DNA of 64,000 bases from Limnohabitans_A sp048020265 (GCF_048020265.1 NZ_CP171843.1:1116001-1180000), one strand, 5' to 3'. Counted from the stretch's first letter, positions 27,870 through 36,360 are shown. Numbers and translations are program-made. The notes: a model not told the origin generated them from the sequence alone.

Positions 27870-28475
27870 ATGAGCGATGCAGAGACCGCGAATGCGCCAC
27901 GGCTGGCCAGCCAGTGGATCGCTTCGCGCCAGACCGTTTTGCCCAAAAGGTTGGTGGCCCCCGGCCCCAATGCGGCTGAACTCGAACAATTGTTTCAGGC
28001 CGCTGCGGCCGCGCCGGACCACGACCTCATCAACCCCTGGCGCTTCTTGATCATTCCCGAGCACAAAAGGGTCGATCTTGGCGAGCTGTTTGCCTCTGCC
28101 TTGCTGGAGCGTGACCCCAGCGCATCGGTCGAGCAACTGGAGCAGGCACGCGACAAGGCCCTGCGGGCACCCTTGTTGATGCTGCTGATCGTGGACGAGG
28201 CCAAAGGCTCTGCCGACATCGACATGCACGAGCGGGTGCTGAGTGCGGGCTGCGCAGTGCAGAACCTCATGCTGCTGGCCCATGCCATGGGCTATGGCTC
28301 GGGTTTGACGAGCGGCAAAGCGCTCAAGGCCGCTTCTTTTCGTGCCGATCTGGGGCTGGACGCTGCGGAGCATGCCATTTGTTGTTTGAGCGTGGGCACG
28401 GTCAGCTCACGCAAACCCTTCAAGCCACGCCCAGAGATGCAGCAATTCACCCGCATCTGGGGAGACAAAGCGTGA
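27870..28475 (+). CDS. nitroreductase-family protein
   Basis: 201-residue FMN-binding nitroreductase fold. The N-terminal FMN loop appears as SRQTVLPKRLVAPGP (family: R-R/T-S-x-R), followed by DHDLINPWRFLII; the dimer helix and AGCAVQNLMLLAHAMGYGSGLTSG follow, and the C-terminus has KPFKPRP. The partner reductant is NAD(P)H in the family; the natural substrate is unknown. It lies 19 bases after the carbonic anhydrase and overlaps the hemerythrin gene by four bases (GTGA). Confidence 0.85.
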   Translation: MSDAETANAPRLASQWIASRQTVLPKRLVAPGPNAAELEQLFQAAAAAPDHDLINPWRFLIIPEHKRVDLGELFASALLERDPSASVEQLEQARDKALRAPLLMLLIVDEAKGSADIDMHERVLSAGCAVQNLMLLAHAMGYGSGLTSGKALKAASFRADLGLDAAEHAICCLSVGTVSSRKPFKPRPEMQQFTRIWGDKA

Positions 28476-29035
28476 CCGACTCCAGCGCTGCAGGCGCGGG
28501 TTTGCCGGGCTTGCGTTCACCCAGTGTGGGCTTTGAAGCGCCGTTTGAGATGCTTTCGGCTTGTCATGAGCGGGTTGAGCGCATGCTGGATTTGCTCGCA
28601 CGGCTCAGGTCGCACCTGTTGACAAACGGGTGTGACGCGCAAGCCGCGACCGCGGCCACGGACGTGATGCGCTACTTCGACTTGGCTGCCCCGCAGCACC
28701 ACCTGGACGAAGAGCTGCATGTTTTCCCGGCGGTGCTGGCTTTACACGATGGACGCCTGGGTTTGCTGGTGGTCCGGCTCCAGCGGGATCACCGGGACAT
28801 GGAAAAGCGCTGGGCAGCTGTTCGCCAGGCGCTGGCGCGTGTGGCGCACGCGGACGCCAAAAATCGGAGGCCTTTCAGCGATGTGGACCAGGCCGACATG
28901 GACGCGTTTGTGACCATCTATAAGGACCACATCAAGGCTGAGGAAGAGCAGGTGTATCCGCAGGCCAAGCAAGCACTGAGCTTAGACCAACTGGTAGTCA
29001 TGTCGCGAGACATGGTAGGCCGAAGAGGCCGCTGA
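28472..29035 (+). CDS. hemerythrin-like (HHE) domain protein
   Basis: 187-residue cytoplasmic four-helix protein. Probable di-iron ligands occur in the typical order: SACHERVERML, PQHHLDEELHVFP, LQRDHRDMEKRW and IYKDHIKAEEEQVYP. The start is a GTG at 28472 overlapping the nitroreductase stop, with GGGGAG upstream. Such proteins bind O2 or NO or repair Fe-S sites; here the company of nar genes and nsrR suggests NO or oxygen handling, which is inference. It is the last gene of the block. Confidence 0.82.
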   Translation: MTDSSAAGAGLPGLRSPSVGFEAPFEMLSACHERVERMLDLLARLRSHLLTNGCDAQAATAATDVMRYFDLAAPQHHLDEELHVFPAVLALHDGRLGLLVVRLQRDHRDMEKRWAAVRQALARVAHADAKNRRPFSDVDQADMDAFVTIYKDHIKAEEEQVYPQAKQALSLDQLVVMSRDMVGRRGR

Positions 29036-29071
29036 TCTTTTTTTTCTAAAAGGAGCACAGGTTTTCTGTTA

Positions 29072-29091
29072 AAGTAATTCATCAATTACTT
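29072..29091. promoter_or_regulatory. palindromic operator of the TetR gene
   Basis: Perfect 8-bp inverted repeat AAGTAATT ... AATTACTT with a CATC spacer, 14 bases before the TetR start. Position and size fit autoregulation by the adjacent regulator. Confidence 0.65.
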
Positions 29092-29104
29092 ATTTGATCG
29101 CACA

Positions 29105-29743
29105 ATGTCCATTCGCACCAAACAAAGAACGCAAGACCGTCAAATCGGTTTGGTTCAGGCGGCCTTGGAATTGGCGGCGCAAAAAAGCCCGGCGGAAATC
29201 ACCACTGCGGAGCTTGCACAGGCGGTAGGAATTACCCAAGGTGCGGTGTTCAAGCATTTCCAGAGCAAGCAAGCTATATGGGTGGCCGTGATGGAAGCCG
29301 TGCAGCAAGACCTCATGACACGACTTCAGACCGAAGTGACAGCGCATATCGCAGCGGGGGGGGCACTGACGGCTTTGAAGGCGGTGTTCACGGCGCACAT
29401 TGATTTTGTTCTTCAATACCCAGGGGTTCCACGCTTGATCTTTCAGGAATTGCAGCACGCAAAACCGACAGCTCTCAAAGACCGCGCGCAGGCCTTGATG
29501 CTGGCCTACCGCCAATTGGTGGTGGGATTGTTGGATCAAGCACGGACTCAAGAGCACATTTCGCCCCACATTGATACCCATGCGGCCAGCGCGCTGTTCA
29601 TGGGGGCCATTCAAGGCTTGGTCATGCAGTCAATGATGGCGGGTACGTTGGCTGGCATGAAAACACAAGCATTGAAGGTTTATGACATTTACGCCAAGGG
29701 CCTACTGGCCCCCGTGCCTCAACCCTTGAAGGAAGCACAATGA
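29105..29743 (+). CDS. TetR/AcrR-family transcriptional regulator
   Basis: 212 residues. N-terminal helix-turn-helix ITTAELAQAVGITQGAVFKHFQSKQAIW (about 36-63; key residues TQGAVFKHF) and a helical ligand domain. Its stop overlaps the start of the membrane-fusion gene, so it is the first gene of the exporter operon and probably represses it until an inducer binds. Inducer unknown. Confidence 0.88.
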   Translation: MSIRTKQRTQDRQIGLVQAALELAAQKSPAEITTAELAQAVGITQGAVFKHFQSKQAIWVAVMEAVQQDLMTRLQTEVTAHIAAGGALTALKAVFTAHIDFVLQYPGVPRLIFQELQHAKPTALKDRAQALMLAYRQLVVGLLDQARTQEHISPHIDTHAASALFMGAIQGLVMQSMMAGTLAGMKTQALKVYDIYAKGLLAPVPQPLKEAQ

Positions 29744-30933
29744 ATTGGGCTCGATGGAACAAACGCCGCTGGATGGTCGTGCTCGGGACCTTGGCACTTT
29801 GTGTGTTGATGGCTTGGGTCGCATTTCGCGTGGGACCTTTGGCACCGGCGAAGATCACGGTGCTTGAGGTTCAACGTGACTCCTTGACACCGTCTGTATT
29901 TGGCGTGGGCACGGTCGAAGCGCGTCAATCTTGGCTCATGGGGCCCACTGTTGCCGGGCGCGTGTTGCGGGTGCATGCAGATGTGGGGGAATTCGTCAAA
30001 AAGGGCCAATTGCTGGCTGAAATGGACCCCGTTGATTTGGACCAACGCTTGCTGGCGCAAGAGGCGGCGGTGGCCAAAGCCAGCAGTGTGCAAATGGCGG
30101 CACGGGCGCAATTGGCCGACGCGCAGGCTCGACGGGCCTTGGCAAGCACCAATTTGTCACGTCAAAAAGATTTGGCTCGCCAAAACTTCATCAGCCAGGG
30201 CGCACTGGAAGGGCGGGAGCAGGAGTTGACTTCGGCCGAAGCTGCTGTGCAGACGGCCCAAGCCAATGTGCAAGCTGCAGCTCAAGACGCACAGCGACTG
30301 CAGGCTGAACGCTCGGCTGCCGCCTTGCTTCGGCAAAACAGCCGTTTGATAGCCCCCGCAGACGCCGTGGTGCTCAGCCGTGACGCCGAATCGGGCAGCA
30401 CCGTTGTTGCTGGCCAACCTGTGCTGCGTCTGGCCAATCCTGCCAGTCTGTGGGTGAAGATGCGCGTGGATCAAAGTCGGTCTGAGGGCTTGGCGATGGG
30501 CTTGCCGGCACGGATCGTGTTGAGGTCACAGCCACAAAATCCTTTGTCTGGGCAGGTGGAACGCGTCGAATGGTTGGCCGATGCGGTGACCGAGGAGCGC
30601 GTGGCACAAGTTGGTTTTTCCCAGCTGCCGCGTGGAGCTTCGATTGGTGAGATGGCCGAAGTGACCTTGTCGCTGAGCCCTTTGACCGATGCCCTTGTCG
30701 TGCCTCAAGCCAGTGTGCAGCAGCACCTTGGCCGCAGTGGTGTCTGGCGAGTGGTTGAGGGCCAGATCGGCTTTGTGCCGGTGCAATGGGGCATGGCCAG
30801 TCTGGATGGGCGTGTTCAAGCCCTCAGTGGTTTGCAAGCCGGCGACACGATCGTGGTGTACAGCGAAAAACCGCTCAAACCCGGCTTGCACTTTCAGGTG
30901 GTGGACGTCCTGGTCAAAAAGGGCCACCCATGA
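29740..30933 (+). CDS. HlyD/AcrA-type periplasmic adaptor (membrane fusion protein)
   Basis: 397 residues: one N-terminal anchor helix (about 10-30), a lipoyl-like half (GVGTVEARQSWLMGPTVAG, ADVGEFVKKGQLLAEMD), a helical hairpin rich in Ala/Gln (about 100-190) and a beta-barrel domain. Links the ABC permease to an outer-membrane channel. No outer-membrane factor is encoded nearby. Overlaps both neighbours by four bases. Confidence 0.88.
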   Translation: MNWARWNKRRWMVVLGTLALCVLMAWVAFRVGPLAPAKITVLEVQRDSLTPSVFGVGTVEARQSWLMGPTVAGRVLRVHADVGEFVKKGQLLAEMDPVDLDQRLLAQEAAVAKASSVQMAARAQLADAQARRALASTNLSRQKDLARQNFISQGALEGREQELTSAEAAVQTAQANVQAAAQDAQRLQAERSAAALLRQNSRLIAPADAVVLSRDAESGSTVVAGQPVLRLANPASLWVKMRVDQSRSEGLAMGLPARIVLRSQPQNPLSGQVERVEWLADAVTEERVAQVGFSQLPRGASIGEMAEVTLSLSPLTDALVVPQASVQQHLGRSGVWRVVEGQIGFVPVQWGMASLDGRVQALSGLQAGDTIVVYSEKPLKPGLHFQVVDVLVKKGHP

Positions 30934-32132
30934 TCAGTTTGGCCATGCGGGACATTCAGCACAGTTGGGCCAAGTTTGTCCTGACGGGTCTGGGTCTTGG
31001 CTTGTTGATCGGGGTGACGCTCACCATGGCTGGGGTGTTTCGCGGCATGGTGGACGATGCGCAAGCTTTGCTCAACAACAGTGGTGCTGATTTGTGGGTG
31101 GTTCAAAAGGACACGCAGGGCCCTTATGCCGAAAGCTCCAATTTGAAAGACGATGTGGTTCGCGCCATTGTGGGCTTGCCCGGTGTTGCCAAAGCCGCCA
31201 ACATCACTTACTTCACGATGCAAATCAAGTCGGTTCATGGCCGTGAAGCACGTGCGATGGTGGTGGGCATCGAGCCGGGGGCCATGGGTTTGCCTGGCCA
31301 GCCGGCCCACTTGGTAGCAGGTCGACACCTGACGCACAGTCACTATGAAGCTGTGGCCGATACCAAAACAGGTTTGTCGCTGGGTGAGCGTGTGCGGATT
31401 CGTCGCCATGACCATGTGGTGGTGGGTTTGACGCAAAGGATGGTGTCGTCGGGTGGAGACCCCATGGTGTTCATTGCCTTGAAAGATGCGCAGGAAGCGC
31501 AGTTTCTCAAAGACAACGATGCCATCGTCAATGACCGTGTTCGCACGGCAAACAATCCGGCTTTCAATCGCCCTGGGGTGCCCGGTTTGCTGGATGCGGC
31601 CCAAAACCAGCAAAACACCAGCCGCAGTGTGAATGCTGTGTTGGTGCAAGTGGCCTCGGGTTGGTCTGCGCAAGAAGTGGCAGAGCCTATTCGCCGATGG
31701 AAACATTTGACGGTTTACACGCGCAGCGACATGGAAGAAATTCTGGTGCAAAAGCTCATTGCCACCTCAGCCAAACAGATTGGCATGTTTTTGGCGATTT
31801 TGGCCGTGGTCAGTGCTGCAATTGTTGCTTTCATTATTTACACAATGACTTTAGGCAAGATCCGTGAGATCGCTGTGCTCAAGCTCATCGGCACGCGCAA
31901 CGCGACCATTGCCAGCATGATTTTGCAACAAGCCCTGGGTTTAGGCGTCATCGGTTTTGTGGTCGGAAAAGTGGCTGCCACGCTGTGGGCACCTGTGTTT
32001 CCCAAGTTTGTCCTGTTGTTGACACAAGACGCGGCGCTGGGTTTTGTGGCCACGCTGCTGATCTGTGCGCTGGCCAGCACATTGGCCATTCGCGTGGCCT
32101 TGCGTGTGGATCCGGCGCAAGCCATTGGTTGA
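30930..32132 (+). CDS. ABC transporter permease (FtsX/MacB-like, DevC type)
   Basis: 400-residue permease: one N-terminal helix (about 17-37), a large periplasmic domain, then three C-terminal helices carrying the FtsX segment KIREIAVLKLIGTRNATI. The layout matches DevC/MacB-type exporters that work with a separate adaptor. ATG 30930 overlaps the adaptor stop. The ATPase starts 11 bases downstream. Substrate unknown. Confidence 0.85.
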   Translation: MISLAMRDIQHSWAKFVLTGLGLGLLIGVTLTMAGVFRGMVDDAQALLNNSGADLWVVQKDTQGPYAESSNLKDDVVRAIVGLPGVAKAANITYFTMQIKSVHGREARAMVVGIEPGAMGLPGQPAHLVAGRHLTHSHYEAVADTKTGLSLGERVRIRRHDHVVVGLTQRMVSSGGDPMVFIALKDAQEAQFLKDNDAIVNDRVRTANNPAFNRPGVPGLLDAAQNQQNTSRSVNAVLVQVASGWSAQEVAEPIRRWKHLTVYTRSDMEEILVQKLIATSAKQIGMFLAILAVVSAAIVAFIIYTMTLGKIREIAVLKLIGTRNATIASMILQQALGLGVIGFVVGKVAATLWAPVFPKFVLLLTQDAALGFVATLLICALASTLAIRVALRVDPAQAIG

Positions 32133-32143
32133 AAGGGCATCAC

Positions 32144-32860
32144 ATGATTTCGAACCAGGGCGGCATCCGCATCGACAATCTCCGCAAAGTCTATGGGCAT
32201 GGTGATACAGCTGTCGAGGCCCTCAAAAATGTGAACATGCAAGTGGCCCCGGGAGAGGTTGTCGGGCTGGTTGGACCCTCAGGTTCGGGTAAAAGCACTT
32301 TGCTCAAGTGCCTGGGCGCGATCATCGAGCCGACGTCAGGTCGGATGACACTCGGTCAGGACATCATTTATGACAACGGCTGGCAGACCTCGGATTTACG
32401 GGCATTGCGCCGGGATCGCATTGGTTTTGTGTTTCAGGCACCCTACCTGATTCCCTTTTTGGATGTGACTGACAATGTGGCCCTGCTGCCCATGTTGGCT
32501 GGTGTACCCAATGCACAAGCTCGCGCACGGGCGCTGGAGTTGCTCGGGGCACTCGATGTTGCACATCGTGCCCAGGCCGAGCCAGCGCAATTGTCAGGAG
32601 GCGAGCAGCAGCGCGTGTCGATTGCCCGGGCGTTGGCCAACAAGCCGCCCGTTATTTTGGCGGATGAACCCACAGCCCCCCTGGACAGTGAACGCGCCTT
32701 GGCGGTGATGCGGATCTTGAACAACATGGCGCGACAAGCGCAAACCGCCATCATTGTGGTCACGCACGATGAAAAAATCATCCCGACATTTCGTCGGATT
32801 TATCACATCCGTGATGGACAAACGGTGGAAGAGCAAGGCGAAGGCCGTGCACTGGACTGA
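32144..32860 (+). CDS. ABC transporter ATP-binding protein (LolD/MacB/DevA-like)
   Basis: 238-residue ATPase for the preceding permease. Walker A GPSGSGKST, Q-loop FVFQAPYLIPFLDV, signature LSGGEQQRVSIARAL, Walker B VILADEPT and H-loop VVTHDEK are intact. The D-loop region reads PTAPLDSE, with Pro where Gly, Ala or Ser is usual in this family; unlikely to abolish function. Followed after 45 bases by a small membrane protein. Confidence 0.9.
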   Translation: MISNQGGIRIDNLRKVYGHGDTAVEALKNVNMQVAPGEVVGLVGPSGSGKSTLLKCLGAIIEPTSGRMTLGQDIIYDNGWQTSDLRALRRDRIGFVFQAPYLIPFLDVTDNVALLPMLAGVPNAQARARALELLGALDVAHRAQAEPAQLSGGEQQRVSIARALANKPPVILADEPTAPLDSERALAVMRILNNMARQAQTAIIVVTHDEKIIPTFRRIYHIRDGQTVEEQGEGRALD

Positions 32861-32905
32861 TACACGTCTTTAAAGAATACAGAGTTTTAAATCAGGAGTA
32901 TTGAA

Positions 32906-33136
32906 ATGACCGTTAGCAAAATGATCAACATCATGGCCGGGTTCATGGTGACCTTGGGTCTGGCCTTGGCGCACTTCAATGGCCAAGCCGATTTGAGTCA
33001 ACCCAGCTGGCTGTGGCTGTGCGCATTTGTCGGCTTGAACCTTTTCCAGTCAGGCTTCACGGGTGTTTGCCCAGCAGGCAAAATTTTCAAGTTGTTGGGT
33101 ATCAAAGAAACGGGCGATTCATGCTGCTCACATTAA
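32906..33136 (+). CDS. small DUF2892 (YgaP-like) inner-membrane protein
   Basis: 76 residues with two hydrophobic segments (about 5-23 and 34-50) and the family motif CPAGKIFKLLG after them. The tail ends in SCCSH, a Cys/His group that could bind metal or form a disulfide. AGGAG lies upstream. Homologous domains are found at the end of the rhodanese YgaP. Its place after the exporter suggests an accessory role, unproven. Confidence 0.8.
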   Translation: MTVSKMINIMAGFMVTLGLALAHFNGQADLSQPSWLWLCAFVGLNLFQSGFTGVCPAGKIFKLLGIKETGDSCCSH

Positions 33137-33162
33137 GTTGAAGTGGTGCCCCTGTTGCGGTA

Positions 33163-34002
33163 TCAAAACCGCCCCAACGCCTGCATCTTCCAGGCCAGCC
33201 ACAGCTTGCGCAGCGGTGTCAGCGCAATGCGCTGGTGCAGCACCTGAAAGCCCGAGGCTTCGATCTCGCGCAGCAAGGTGCGGTAAATGCTGGCCATCAT
33301 CAGGCCGGGTTTTTGAGCGCGGCGGTCGGCGGCGGGCAGCAGGGCCAAGGCTTCGTCGTACAGGGCATGCGCGCGGTCGGTCTGGAACTTCATCAGCGCT
33401 TTGAAGTGGTCTGAATACGCGCGCTGCATCAGGTCCTGCGCCTTGACGCCAAAGCGCTGCTGTTCGTCCAGCGGCAGGTAGATGCGCCCGCGCAGGGCGT
33501 CTTCGCCCACGTCGCGGATGATGTTGGTCATCTGAAAGGCCAGGCCCAGCTTGTGCGCATAAGCGGTGGTGGCTTCGTCGGTCTGGCCAAAGATGCGGGC
33601 AGCGACTTCGCCTACCACACCGGCCACCAGGTGGCAGTATTTCGTCAGCCCCGCAAAGTCCAGATAGCGGGTCTGGTTCAGGTCCATCTGGCAGCCTTCG
33701 ATCACGGCCAGCAGATGGCGGCTCTCGATGCCAAAGGGCTGGGTGTGCGGCATCAGCGCATGCATGACCGGGTGCGTGGGCTGGCCTGCGTAGGATTGCA
33801 GCACTTCTTTTTGCCACCAGGCGAGTTTGGTGGCGGCCACGCTGGGGTCTTTGATCTCGTCGACCACATCGTCCACTTCGCGGCAAAACGCATAAAACGC
33901 GGTGATGGCCGCACGGCGCTCGGGCGGCAAAAACAGGAAGGCGTAATAGAAACTGCTGCCCGAGGCGGCGGCTTTTTGCTGGACGTAGTCTTGCGGGCTC
34001 AT
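33163..34002 (-). CDS. hpnD: squalene/phytoene synthase family, presqualene diphosphate synthase HpnD-like
   Basis: 279 residues from the ATG at 34002 (an in-frame GTG at 34020 is an alternative). Two Asp-rich magnesium-diphosphate motifs: CREVDDVVDEI (about 45) and NIIRDVGEDALRGRIYLP (about 160). Early SSFYYAFLFLPPERR is typical of HpnD. Condenses farnesyl diphosphate towards squalene for hopanoids. Downstream of a second family member on the same strand, 55 bases apart. No hpnC, hpnE or shc is seen here. Confidence 0.75.
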   Translation of the reverse strand: MSPQDYVQQKAAASGSSFYYAFLFLPPERRAAITAFYAFCREVDDVVDEIKDPSVAATKLAWWQKEVLQSYAGQPTHPVMHALMPHTQPFGIESRHLLAVIEGCQMDLNQTRYLDFAGLTKYCHLVAGVVGEVAARIFGQTDEATTAYAHKLGLAFQMTNIIRDVGEDALRGRIYLPLDEQQRFGVKAQDLMQRAYSDHFKALMKFQTDRAHALYDEALALLPAADRRAQKPGLMMASIYRTLLREIEASGFQVLHQRIALTPLRKLWLAWKMQALGRF

Positions 34003-34057
34003 GGGCTGGGATTCTCGCACCGAAAGAAATGCCCCTGGGCGGGTGCCAGGTGGGATG

Positions 34058-35131
34058 TCAAGCGGGGTGCGTGCCCGTCAATTGCTGGAATTGCCGGTCC
34101 AGCACAGCACGGCTGCCCAAGCCCAGTGCGATGCGCCAGAGCAGGGCGTTGATTTCGCTGCGCGGCATTTTGACGCGCTGGGTCAGCGCGGCTGGTCCGG
34201 CTTGGCGCAGCAGCGCGATGGTGCGCGCACCGATCAAGGCAGGCAGGGCGCTGGCCAGGCGCAGTCGCAGCGGTTGGAGGGCCAAGGCATAACGCATGCC
34301 CTCGGCCAGTTGCGCTTGGGTGTGGTCCAGCCAGGCGGTGTAGAGCGGGGCCAAGGCTTGCAGGGTGTTGGCATCGCCGGTTTGGGCAGCTCGTGCCAGC
34401 ACTTCCGGGGTCAGGCCCGCATGCGCCAGGGTTTCTTCTGGCCAATAGCAGCGCCCGGTGGCCAGGTCGGCACCGGCGTCACGGATGATGTTCAGGCGCT
34501 GCAGGCCCATGCCGTAGGCACGGCCGATGCGCATCATCTCGGCCTGCGGCAGCAGGCTGTAGCCGGGCAGGTGGCGGCCACACAACTCGGTCCAGAACTC
34601 GCCCACGCAACCGGCCACCAGCCAGATGTAGTCGCTCAGCTCGGCCTCGGTCTGCAAAGCGTGCAGGCCGGGGCCAAAGCGGGCCATGTCCAGCTGTTGG
34701 CCGCGGGTGATGTGGCCCAGCACCTGGCGCACGCTGGCCTGGTCAGCGGGGTGCAGGGTGTGCAAAAGCGGCAGGCATTGGGGCAGGGCTTGCATCAGGG
34801 CGCGCTCGTGTGGGTCGGTTTGTTGCGCGGCAAAGGCCTGGGTCAGGCGCTGGAGTTCTGGGTGGTCCGAGGCCGAAGTGTCGGGTTTGGCGATGGCCCG
34901 TGTCATGAGTTCCAGCAAGACCTGCCGCTCGGCCAGGGGCAGGGCGGTGGTGTCGGCCACGGTGTCGGTGGCGCGGGCCAGCAGGTAGCCGATGCCCACA
35001 GGCGCTTGCAGGGCCGGGGGCAAGAGGCGGATGGTCAAGCCAAAAGAGCGGGAGACGCCTTGCAGGATGGTTTTTTGTGCAGAGTTCAGCCCGCTTGGCT
35101 GAGCGCTCGAAAATAAGGGGGTATGGCGCAT
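34058..35131 (-). CDS. squalene synthase-like isoprenoid synthase
   Basis: 357 residues; ATG 35131 (MRHTPLFSS) chosen over a TTG at 35137. It has VSRSFGLTIRLLPPALQAPVG, the first Asp motif as ARATDTVADT and the second as NIIRDAGADLATGRCYWP. The length and first motif look like true squalene synthases rather than HpnC (about 280 residues). So the pair may be a squalene synthase plus HpnD rather than HpnC/HpnD. Function within hopanoid or carotenoid synthesis is inference. Confidence 0.7.
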   Translation of the reverse strand: MRHTPLFSSAQPSGLNSAQKTILQGVSRSFGLTIRLLPPALQAPVGIGYLLARATDTVADTTALPLAERQVLLELMTRAIAKPDTSASDHPELQRLTQAFAAQQTDPHERALMQALPQCLPLLHTLHPADQASVRQVLGHITRGQQLDMARFGPGLHALQTEAELSDYIWLVAGCVGEFWTELCGRHLPGYSLLPQAEMMRIGRAYGMGLQRLNIIRDAGADLATGRCYWPEETLAHAGLTPEVLARAAQTGDANTLQALAPLYTAWLDHTQAQLAEGMRYALALQPLRLRLASALPALIGARTIALLRQAGPAALTQRVKMPRSEINALLWRIALGLGSRAVLDRQFQQLTGTHPA

Positions 35132-35150
35132 GGTCAATGGCTATTGTCGC

Positions 35151-35179
35151 TTGACACCGCCGGTGACTTTGAATAGATT
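35151..35179 (+). promoter_or_regulatory. near-consensus sigma-70 promoter of the RND efflux operon
   Basis: TTGACA (35151-35156), exactly 17 bases, then TAGATT (35174-35179). Predicted start about 35186, 31 bases before the adaptor ATG at 35217. Confidence 0.7.
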
Positions 35180-35193
35180 ACTAACCAGTCAGT
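35180..35193. promoter_or_regulatory. TetR-type operator at the RND start site
   Basis: ACTAACCAGTCAGT, an imperfect palindrome (10 of 14 bases symmetric) directly after the -10 element and over the expected start of transcription. The form resembles operators of TetR-family efflux repressors. No such repressor gene is adjacent. Confidence 0.5.
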
Positions 35194-35216
35194 CATTATC
35201 TTTTTCCGGAAACCCC

Positions 35217-36356
35217 ATGCCCATCACCTGGTCACTCGCCAAGCGGCGAGTTTTTCATTTGTGCGCGAGCGCAGCTTTTTTGACAACTTTGGCAGCATGT
35301 TCCAAGCAAGAGGCACCGCAGGAGCCCTTGCGCTCGGTCAAATTGATCACGGTGTCAGCGGGCGAATTGAATGTGTCAGGCGAGTATTCGGCCGAGGTGC
35401 GTGCGCGTGTGGAGTCCCGCCTGGGGTTTCAGGTGGCGGGCAAATTGGTGGAACGCCCGGCGGAGTTGGGCCAGCGCGTGACGGCTGGCCAGTTGTTGGC
35501 CCGCATCGATGCGCAAGACTACCAATTGGCCGCTCAAGCCGCACAGGCCCAGGTGAGCGCGGCGCAAAGCCAGCGCGATTTGGCCGCAGCAGAATACCAA
35601 CGCTTTGAGGCCTTGAAGGCGCAAAACTTCATCAGCGGTGCCGAGCTGGAGCGCCGCGAGGCCAGCCTGAAAGCCGCTGATGCGGCGCTGAACCAGGCCA
35701 AAGCCCAGGCGCAGGCACAAGGCAACCAGGCGGGTTATGCCCGCTTGAGCGCCAGCCACGCTGGCGTGATCACGGGCGTCGAGGCCGAGGTGGGGCAGGT
35801 GGTTTCGGCGGGGCAGCCTGTAGTGCGTCTGGCGCATGACGGCCCGCGTGACGCGGTGTTTGCCGTCTCCGAGCAAACCGCTTTGGCCCTCAAGCCAGGG
35901 CAAAGCATGCAGGCCATCTTGGCCAGCACAGGCCAACCGCTCCAGGGCAAAGTTCGTGAGCTGGCCGCCAGCGCCGATCCGGTCACGCGCACCTATGCCG
36001 TCAAGCTGGCCTTAGAGGCATCCGAGCGCTTGCCATTGGGGGCCACCGTCCATGTGCTGGCGGCCGATTTGCCGGGCAGCCAGGCTGCGGTGATCAAGCT
36101 GCCGACCAGCGCCCTGCGGCAAGAAGGCGCCGGTACGGTGGTCTGGGTGCTGGACGAGGCGAGCATGACCGTCAACACCCAGGCGGTGCAGGTCGGCACG
36201 GTGGACGGCAACGCGGTGGTCATCACCGCGGGCCTGAAACCAGGGCAGAAAGTGGTGAGTGCGGGCGTGCATGTCTTGTCACCCGGCCAGAAGGTCACGG
36301 TGTACGGCGCTGCACCTCTGGTTGCGCCCGCTGCTGCCGCTTCAGCCCCAAGGTGA
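35217..36356 (+). CDS. RND efflux periplasmic adaptor lipoprotein
   Basis: 379 residues from ATG 35217. Signal peptide ends in a lipobox LTTLAAC, giving a lipid-anchored periplasmic protein. Lipoyl-type halves (ESRLGFQVAGKLVERP, GVITGVEAEVGQVVSAGQP) flank a helical hairpin rich in Ala/Gln. Links the pump encoded next to an outer-membrane channel; no channel gene is present, so a distant TolC-like protein would be needed. The pump gene starts five bases later. Confidence 0.9.
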   Translation: MPITWSLAKRRVFHLCASAAFLTTLAACSKQEAPQEPLRSVKLITVSAGELNVSGEYSAEVRARVESRLGFQVAGKLVERPAELGQRVTAGQLLARIDAQDYQLAAQAAQAQVSAAQSQRDLAAAEYQRFEALKAQNFISGAELERREASLKAADAALNQAKAQAQAQGNQAGYARLSASHAGVITGVEAEVGQVVSAGQPVVRLAHDGPRDAVFAVSEQTALALKPGQSMQAILASTGQPLQGKVRELAASADPVTRTYAVKLALEASERLPLGATVHVLAADLPGSQAAVIKLPTSALRQEGAGTVVWVLDEASMTVNTQAVQVGTVDGNAVVITAGLKPGQKVVSAGVHVLSPGQKVTVYGAAPLVAPAAAASAPR

Positions 36357-36360
36357 CCGC

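Noticed and set aside
29018..29046. Terminator after the hemerythrin gene
   Set aside because: A T8 run exists, but the preceding GGCC/GGCC stem is only 4 bp and 10 bases away; not convincing.
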